Source: an uncultured Acidiphilium sp.
Lineage (GTDB): Bacteria > Bacillota > Clostridia > Christensenellales > Borkfalkiaceae
Reading direction: 5' to 3'
Assembly (NCBI GenBank): GCA_902495325.1
Contig: CABUWK010000028.1
Coordinates: 1-27,560, forward strand
Length of the DNA: 27,560 nucleotides
Positions 23,044 through 27,560 of the stretch are shown here, piece after piece (positions within the stretch are counted from its first letter, which is position 1; the number at the start of each line of letters is the position of its first letter). Under the pieces are notes generated by a model. The model was not told where the DNA came from and ran no database searches. It worked only from the letters and a program-made list of their open reading frames with translations. Made by a program: the position numbers and the translations under genes.

Positions 23044-23115
23044 CGGAACGAAAGCCCGAGCGGGGAGAGGGAATAGGAAAAAATAAAATATTTCCTTAAA
23101 ATTTGCTTTTCCCTG

Positions 23116-23144
23116 TTGACAACGGAAAAGAAGTGATGTATAAT
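23116..23144 (+). promoter_or_regulatory. Consensus promoter of hydCBA
   Basis: TTGACA (23116-23121), a 17-bp spacer and TATAAT (23139-23144) lie about 110 nt upstream of hydC. I looked for a Rex-type TTGTTAA palindrome in the leader and saw none. Confidence 0.88.
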
Positions 23145-23254
23145 AATTGATATGTAGCTATATAAATATTGAGATATCTGATTCGCCGGACAAGGGTACG
23201 GATTTCCCGCGGCGTTTCCCGCTACACAAAATATATCTTATCGGGAGGACGAAA

Positions 23255-23743
23255 ATGTCTCATTTAAGCGAAGCGGCAGTCGCTAAAATCAACGAGATCT
23301 GCGACAGATACGTTGACGAGAAAACGCCGCTGATGATGATTTTAAGCGACGTGCAGAAAGAATACGGGTATATCCCGCTCGAGGTGCAGGAGATCGTTTC
23401 TTCGAGAACGGGTATCTCCGTCGCGGAAATTTACGGCGTGGTAACTTTTTATTCTTTCTTCTCGCTCATGCCGAAGGGGAAATACGTGATCGGGTGCTGT
23501 CTCGGCACGGCTTGTTACGTGAAAGGCGCGCAACAGGTGATCGATAAGTTTTCCGAAATACTCGGCATCAGACCGGGCGAAACGACGGAAGACGGGCTGT
23601 TCACCCTCGACGCCCTTCGTTGCATCGGCGCCTGCGGTATCGCGCCGGCGGTATCGATAAACGGAAAGGTTTATCCGAAAATGACGGTGGATTCCGTACC
23701 GAAAGTGATCGAAGAATACAGAGCGGCGGGAGGGGAATTATGA
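23255..23743 (+). CDS. hydC: NuoE-like [2Fe-2S] subunit of [FeFe] hydrogenase
   Basis: This 162-residue thioredoxin-like ferredoxin subunit is homologous to NuoE of complex I. It passes electrons between the flavin subunit and the rest of the soluble hydrogenase. The N-terminal helical part contains PLMMILSDVQKEYGYIP. Cluster ligands are C82 and C87 in CCLGTACY and C123 and C127 in RCIGACG. ATG 23255 is chosen because GGGAGG lies seven bases upstream; an upstream in-frame extension from 23147 overlaps the transcript start and has no site. The stop overlaps the hydB start by 4 nt. Confidence 0.92.
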   Translation: MSHLSEAAVAKINEICDRYVDEKTPLMMILSDVQKEYGYIPLEVQEIVSSRTGISVAEIYGVVTFYSFFSLMPKGKYVIGCCLGTACYVKGAQQVIDKFSEILGIRPGETTEDGLFTLDALRCIGACGIAPAVSINGKVYPKMTVDSVPKVIEEYRAAGGEL

Positions 23744-25605
23744 TAAAAAGTTTTGAAGATCTGGAAAGAAGAGCTCACGATTGCGCGGCTTGTCTCGACG
23801 CCAAGTTTACCGGGAGCGACGGCAAACGCCACATCGTGCTTTGCGGGGGAACGGGATGCCTGTCTTCCCGTTCGGACGAGATCAAAACCCGTTTCGAAGA
23901 ACTGATCGCGGAGAAGAACCTCGGCGAAAAGGTGACGGTCAATCAAGTCGGGTGTTTCGGCTTCTGCTCGCAGGGACCTTTCGTGAAGATCTATCCCGAA
24001 GATACCCTTTACCGTATGGTAAAGATCGAAGACGTGGAAGAGATCGTGGAAAAGGATATCGAGGGGGGAGAGGTCGTAGACCGTCTTCTTTACGTCGACC
24101 CTGTCACGCAGGAAAAAGTTTCCAAACAGGACGATATCAACTTTTATAAAAAGCAGGTCCGTATCGCGTTGCACGGGTGCGGCAGTTTGAATCCGGAAGA
24201 TATCGAGGAAAACCTCGGCGCGGGCGCGTTTGCGGGGCTTGCGAAAGCTCTTAAGACCGACCGTGCGGACGTGATCAAAGAAATTCTCGATTCCGGGTTG
24301 CGCGGCAGAGGGGGCGGCGGCTTCCCCACGGGCAGAAAATGGCAGTTTGCCTATAACCAGCCGGAAGGCGAAAAATACGTCGTGTGTAACGGCGACGAAG
24401 GGGATCCGGGGGCGTTCATGGATCGTTCCATCCTCGAAGGAAATCCCCTCGGCGTGATCGAGGGAATGATGATCGCGGGCTATGCGATCGGCGCGCAGAA
24501 CGGTTATTTTTACGTCCGCGCGGAATACCCCGTCGCGGTGAATCGTCTGAAACTTGCGATCCGTCAGGCGGAGAGCATCGGGCTTCTCGGAGATAATATT
24601 CTCGGAACGGATTTTTCCTTCCGCGTACATATCCGTCTCGGCGCGGGCGCATTCGTCTGCGGCGAAGAAACGGCGCTTCTGAACTCCATCGAAGGGCAGA
24701 GAGGTATGCCTCGTCCCCGTCCTCCGTTCCCGGCGGTCAAAGGGCTTTGGGGAAAACCGACGATCATCAACAACGTGGAAACGCTTGCGTGCGTGCCGTA
24801 TATCATGAGAAAGGGCGCGGCGGAATTTGCGAAATACGGAACGGAAAAATCGAAGGGAACGAAGGTGTTCGCGCTCGGCGGTAAGATCAACAACGTCGGG
24901 CTGGTCGAGATCCCCATGGGAACGACCCTGCGCGAGCTTATTTACGACATCGGCGGCGGGATCCCGAACGGGAAAGAATTCAAAGCTATTCAGACGGGAG
25001 GACCTTCCGGCGGATGTCTTACGAAAGACGATCTTGACGCGGAGATCGATTACGACAACCTGATCGCGAAAGGTTCCATGATGGGATCCGGCGGCGCGAT
25101 CGTGATGGACGAAGACAACTGCATGGTAGACGTTGCGAAATTCTATATGGAATTTATTTGCGACGAAAGCTGCGGCAAGTGTACGCCCTGTCGTATCGGA
25201 ACGAAGAGAATGCTTGAAATTCTCGATAAGATCACCCGCGGCAAAGCGACTATGGATGATCTCGACAAGCTGGAAGAGCTTGCCCGCAACGTAAAGAGCA
25301 ATTCTCTCTGCGGGCTCGGGCAGACGGCTCCCAATCCCGTTTTATCCACGCTTTCTCATTTCAGAGACGAATACGTTGCTCATATCGTGAACAAACGCTG
25401 TCCGGCGCACGTCTGTAAAAAACTGATGATTTACGAGATCCAGCCCGATCAGTGCAAAAAATGCAGCCTTTGCGCGCGGCAATGCCCGGTAAACGCCATT
25501 ACGGGCGTCATCGGCAAAGAGCCGTTCTCGATCGATCAGAGCAAATGTATCAAGTGCGGCATGTGTATCGCTTCGTGTAAGTTCAAAGCGATTGTCAAGA
25601 AATAA
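23740..25605 (+). CDS. hydB: NuoF-like FMN/NAD(P)-binding hydrogenase subunit
   Basis: The 621-residue product combines three parts. The first (1-115) is a thioredoxin-like [2Fe-2S] domain with C35, C40, C72 and C76. The NuoF core (about 140-560) has the FMN/NADH glycine loop RGRGGGGFPTG (188-198), NGDEGDPGAFMDR and the [4Fe-4S] motif C478-x2-C481-x2-C484 in SCGKCTPCR. The C-terminal tail carries two [4Fe-4S] ferredoxin motifs, C572KKCSLCARQC582P and C603IKCGMCIASC613K. This N- and C-terminal extended form is typical of the trimeric, ferredoxin- and NAD-dependent bifurcating HydABC rather than complex I. The ATGA overlap with hydC indicates coupling. ATG 23740 has AGGGG upstream. Confidence 0.93.
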   Translation: MIKSFEDLERRAHDCAACLDAKFTGSDGKRHIVLCGGTGCLSSRSDEIKTRFEELIAEKNLGEKVTVNQVGCFGFCSQGPFVKIYPEDTLYRMVKIEDVEEIVEKDIEGGEVVDRLLYVDPVTQEKVSKQDDINFYKKQVRIALHGCGSLNPEDIEENLGAGAFAGLAKALKTDRADVIKEILDSGLRGRGGGGFPTGRKWQFAYNQPEGEKYVVCNGDEGDPGAFMDRSILEGNPLGVIEGMMIAGYAIGAQNGYFYVRAEYPVAVNRLKLAIRQAESIGLLGDNILGTDFSFRVHIRLGAGAFVCGEETALLNSIEGQRGMPRPRPPFPAVKGLWGKPTIINNVETLACVPYIMRKGAAEFAKYGTEKSKGTKVFALGGKINNVGLVEIPMGTTLRELIYDIGGGIPNGKEFKAIQTGGPSGGCLTKDDLDAEIDYDNLIAKGSMMGSGGAIVMDEDNCMVDVAKFYMEFICDESCGKCTPCRIGTKRMLEILDKITRGKATMDDLDKLEELARNVKSNSLCGLGQTAPNPVLSTLSHFRDEYVAHIVNKRCPAHVCKKLMIYEIQPDQCKKCSLCARQCPVNAITGVIGKEPFSIDQSKCIKCGMCIASCKFKAIVKK

Positions 25606-25621
25606 GCGGAGGAAAAGGGTG

Positions 25622-27388
25622 ATGTCCAGAATCAATATAAAAATAGAAGGCGTGCCTTACGAGGTGGAAGCCGGAATGACGATACTCGAAGCGGCAAAAA
25701 GTTGCGGATACGAGATCCCGTCTCTTTGTTCGTTTCATCACGGGGAATGCTCGAAGGGGTCCTGCCGCGTCTGTCTGGTAGAGGCGACCGGCGCGAGAGG
25801 GCTTGTGGCGTCCTGCGTATATCCCGTGGCGGAAGGAATGGAAATCAGAATTTCTTCTCCCAAGGCGACAGAGGCGAGAAGAACTTCGGTGGAGCTTCTT
25901 CTTTCCAATCATAACATGAACTGCCAGACGTGCGACAAAAACGGAAAATGCGAACTTCTGCACGTGGCAAAGCTGACCGGCGCGAGAGAAAACATGTACG
26001 AAGGGGCGCATACCCCCGTTACGATCGATCGCCTTACGCCGTCCGTTCAGAGGGATACGTCGAAATGCGTGCTGTGCGGAAGATGTGTGGAAAGATGTAA
26101 AAACGCGCACGGGCTCGGCATTCTCGGATTTGAGAAAAGAGGATTTAACACCATCGTCGCTCCGGCGGAAAACAGAAGTTTCGCAAATTCGCCTTGTATC
26201 CTTTGCGGGCAGTGCGTAAGCGTTTGCCCGACGGGCGCGCTGACGGAAGTTTCCGAGATCGACAGGGTAGACCGCGCGATGGCGGAAGGCAAATACGTCG
26301 TGGTGCAGACGGCACCTGCGGTAAGGGCAGCGCTCGGCGAAGAATTCGGCGAACCGATCGGTACTCTGGTGACGGGAAGGATGGTCGCCGCACTCCGCAG
26401 GCTCGGATTCAAAAAAGTTTTCGATACCAACTATGCTGCGGATCTTACCATTATGGAAGAGGCGACGGAACTTCTGGAAAGAATAAAATTCGGCGGAACT
26501 CTTCCGATGATCACATCCTGTTCGCCGGGGTGGATCAACTACTGCGAATACAATTACGGCGATCTGATCCCTCATCTGTCTTCCTGCAAATCTCCGCACG
26601 AAATGTTCGGGGCGATCCTGAAGCATTATTATGCCGAAAAAATCGGCGTGAATCCTCAGGATATGTTCGTCGTATCGATCATGCCGTGCACGGCAAAGAA
26701 GTTCGAAAAAGAGAGAGAACAACTTAAGGTCGACGGGCTGAAAGACGTGGACGCCGTTCTGACGACGAGGGAACTCGGAAAACTCATTCGTCGTTCGGGG
26801 ATTCGTTTCGATAAACTTCCCGAAGAGGAATTCGATCACGATATCGTCGGCGATTATACGGGCGCGGGCGTGATTTTCGGCGCAACGGGCGGCGTGATGG
26901 AAGCGGCGCTCAGAACGGCGGCGTATAAGATCACGGGAGAAGAGCTGAAAACGGCGGAACTCACCGAAGTACGCGGGCTCGAAGGTATTAAAGAAGCAAG
27001 TTATAATCTTGCCGGAACCGCGGTGAAGGTTGCCGTCGCGCACGGGATGAAAAACGCAAAGGTCCTGCTCGATCAGATCCGCGAGGGAAAGAGCCCCTAT
27101 CTCTTTATCGAGATCATGGGATGCCCGGGCGGATGCGTGGCGGGCGGCGGGCAACCGTACGTTCAGCCTTGCTTCCTTCCGGACGAAGACGCCGATATTC
27201 TCGATACTTATAAAGAGAAACGGGCGGCGGCTCTGTACCGTGAGGACGAGAGCAGACCGCTCCGTGCGTCTCATAAAAATCCTGAGATAATCAAGTTATA
27301 CGAGGACTTTCTGGAAGAACCGTGCTCTGAAAAAGCGCATCACTTGCTGCACACTTCTTACTGTGCGCGCCAGAAATACAAAAACTGA
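25622..27388 (+). CDS. hydA: [FeFe] hydrogenase catalytic subunit
   Basis: A 588-residue catalytic subunit of the M3 type that makes or consumes H2. Domains in order: [2Fe-2S] ferredoxin (C36, C43, C48, C51); a His-ligated [4Fe-4S] site (H97, C101, C104, C110); two [4Fe-4S] motifs (C149-C159 and C192-C202); the H-domain with L1 TSCSPGW (298-304), L2 MPCTAKKFE (354-362) and L3 E497IMGCPGGCVAGGGQP; and the small-subunit-like tail LHTSY. L1 has Ser where the clostridial monomeric enzyme has a second Cys; I recall this form in NAD-linked multimeric enzymes. GGAGG precedes ATG 25622, 16 nt after hydB. With HydB and HydC it should oxidise NADH plus reduced ferredoxin to evolve H2 in fermentation. 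Maturases HydEFG are not in the window. Confidence 0.95.
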   Translation: MSRINIKIEGVPYEVEAGMTILEAAKSCGYEIPSLCSFHHGECSKGSCRVCLVEATGARGLVASCVYPVAEGMEIRISSPKATEARRTSVELLLSNHNMNCQTCDKNGKCELLHVAKLTGARENMYEGAHTPVTIDRLTPSVQRDTSKCVLCGRCVERCKNAHGLGILGFEKRGFNTIVAPAENRSFANSPCILCGQCVSVCPTGALTEVSEIDRVDRAMAEGKYVVVQTAPAVRAALGEEFGEPIGTLVTGRMVAALRRLGFKKVFDTNYAADLTIMEEATELLERIKFGGTLPMITSCSPGWINYCEYNYGDLIPHLSSCKSPHEMFGAILKHYYAEKIGVNPQDMFVVSIMPCTAKKFEKEREQLKVDGLKDVDAVLTTRELGKLIRRSGIRFDKLPEEEFDHDIVGDYTGAGVIFGATGGVMEAALRTAAYKITGEELKTAELTEVRGLEGIKEASYNLAGTAVKVAVAHGMKNAKVLLDQIREGKSPYLFIEIMGCPGGCVAGGGQPYVQPCFLPDEDADILDTYKEKRAAALYREDESRPLRASHKNPEIIKLYEDFLEEPCSEKAHHLLHTSYCARQKYKN

Positions 27389-27390
27389 AG

Positions 27391-27409
27391 CCCGGATCCG
27401 TGATCCGGG
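27391..27409. terminator. Small hairpin after hydA
   Basis: CCCGGAT (27391-27397) and ATCCGGG (27403-27409) form a 7-bp stem 2 nt after the hydA stop. No T-run follows, so it may stabilise the mRNA end rather than terminate. The insertion element begins 38 nt further on. Confidence 0.4.
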
Positions 27410-27447
27410 GATAAAAGGAAAAGAAGAAGGCTGCGTTCCCGATGAAG

Positions 27448-27560
27448 TGAACCCCAAAAGTTGGACAAAATATTTTAATTAAATGATTTGAGATTGAGTT
27501 CGGTATTGTGCCGGACTCATTTTCAATTTGAGAGATATTCTCTCATTGTTGTAGTAAGTA
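27448..27560 (-). mobile_element. Right end of an IS150-like IS3-family element (partial)
   Basis: From 27448 the sequence TGAACCCCAAAAGTTGGACA looks like the terminal repeat of IS150-group elements (minus strand ending ...CAACTTTTGGGGTTCA), starting with the TG dinucleotide typical of IS3-family ends. The transposase reading frame lies immediately inside on the minus strand. The other end is outside the window, so target-site duplication cannot be checked. Confidence 0.75.
27479..27560 (-). CDS. IS3-family transposase OrfB, C-terminal end (partial)
   Basis: The minus strand encodes YYNNERISLKLKMSPAQYRT and then QSQII before TAA at 27481-27479. This matches the C-terminus of IS3/IS150 DDE transposases (typically Y-N-x-x-R-I, then L-x-x-M-S-P-x-Q-Y-R). 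The rest, including the DDE core, lies beyond the right edge. Confidence 0.8.
   Translation of the reverse strand, partial: TYYNNERISLKLKMSPAQYRTQSQII

Noticed and set aside
23147..23254. N-terminal extension of HydC
   Set aside because: It would begin within a few bases of the -10 box, has no ribosome binding site, and NuoE-type proteins start near ATG 23255, which has GGGAGG upstream.

Overview
The window looks like chromosomal DNA from a strictly anaerobic Bacillota, most likely an uncultured Clostridia lineage. This is inferred from an electron-bifurcating-type HydC-HydB-HydA [FeFe] hydrogenase, a YlmH RNA-binding protein, an OmpR/HK pair, purine-rich ribosome binding sites and many TTGaca-N17-TATAAT promoters. 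Species cannot be read from the sequence.

Layout. (1) 1-2240 is a worn, AT-richer accessory patch: a truncated GIY-YIG gene, a frameshifted gene remnant upstream of it, and a large serine recombinase with an in-frame stop at codon 15 and a shortened C-terminus, followed by a terminator and a large inverted repeat. (2) 2242-2883 is a GyrI-like ligand-binding protein. (3) 3122-3589 (minus) is a small membrane protein preceded by a promoter plus a conserved leader. (4) 3992-8127 is a four-gene operon for two ABC-2 type exporters, followed by a multi-membrane-pass GT39-like glycosyltransferase. (5) 9898-11172 (minus) is a ferritin-like protein with a full E/ExxH/E/ExxH diiron ligand set. (6) 11684-15575 is an amino-sugar operon: a stand-alone GlmU-type acetyltransferase domain, GlmM and GlmS, which together cover fructose-6-P to GlcNAc-1-P but leave out the uridylyltransferase step. 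(7) 15745-16980 is a membrane-anchored protein with four DUF1508-like repeats, followed by tRNA-Val(TAC) and tRNA-Gly(GCC). (8) 20496 down to 17410 (minus) is a response regulator, histidine kinase and DUF2130 operon. (9) 20920-22874 is YlmH plus a diguanylate cyclase gene whose GGDEF domain is frameshifted. (10) 23255-27388 is hydCBA, and the right edge cuts into an IS150-like IS3-family element.

The most interesting unexplained structure is a pair of approximately 120-bp intergenic elements (3650-3784 and 20564-20696). They lie in the same orientation upstream of two unrelated minus-strand operons. Each begins with a good sigma-A promoter (TTGATA or TTGAAT, 17 bp, TATAAT) and continues into a leader that is about 80% identical by eye. 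Compensatory base changes within a predicted stem argue for a conserved RNA structure, either a cis-regulatory leader or a small RNA. I do not recognise it as a known family.
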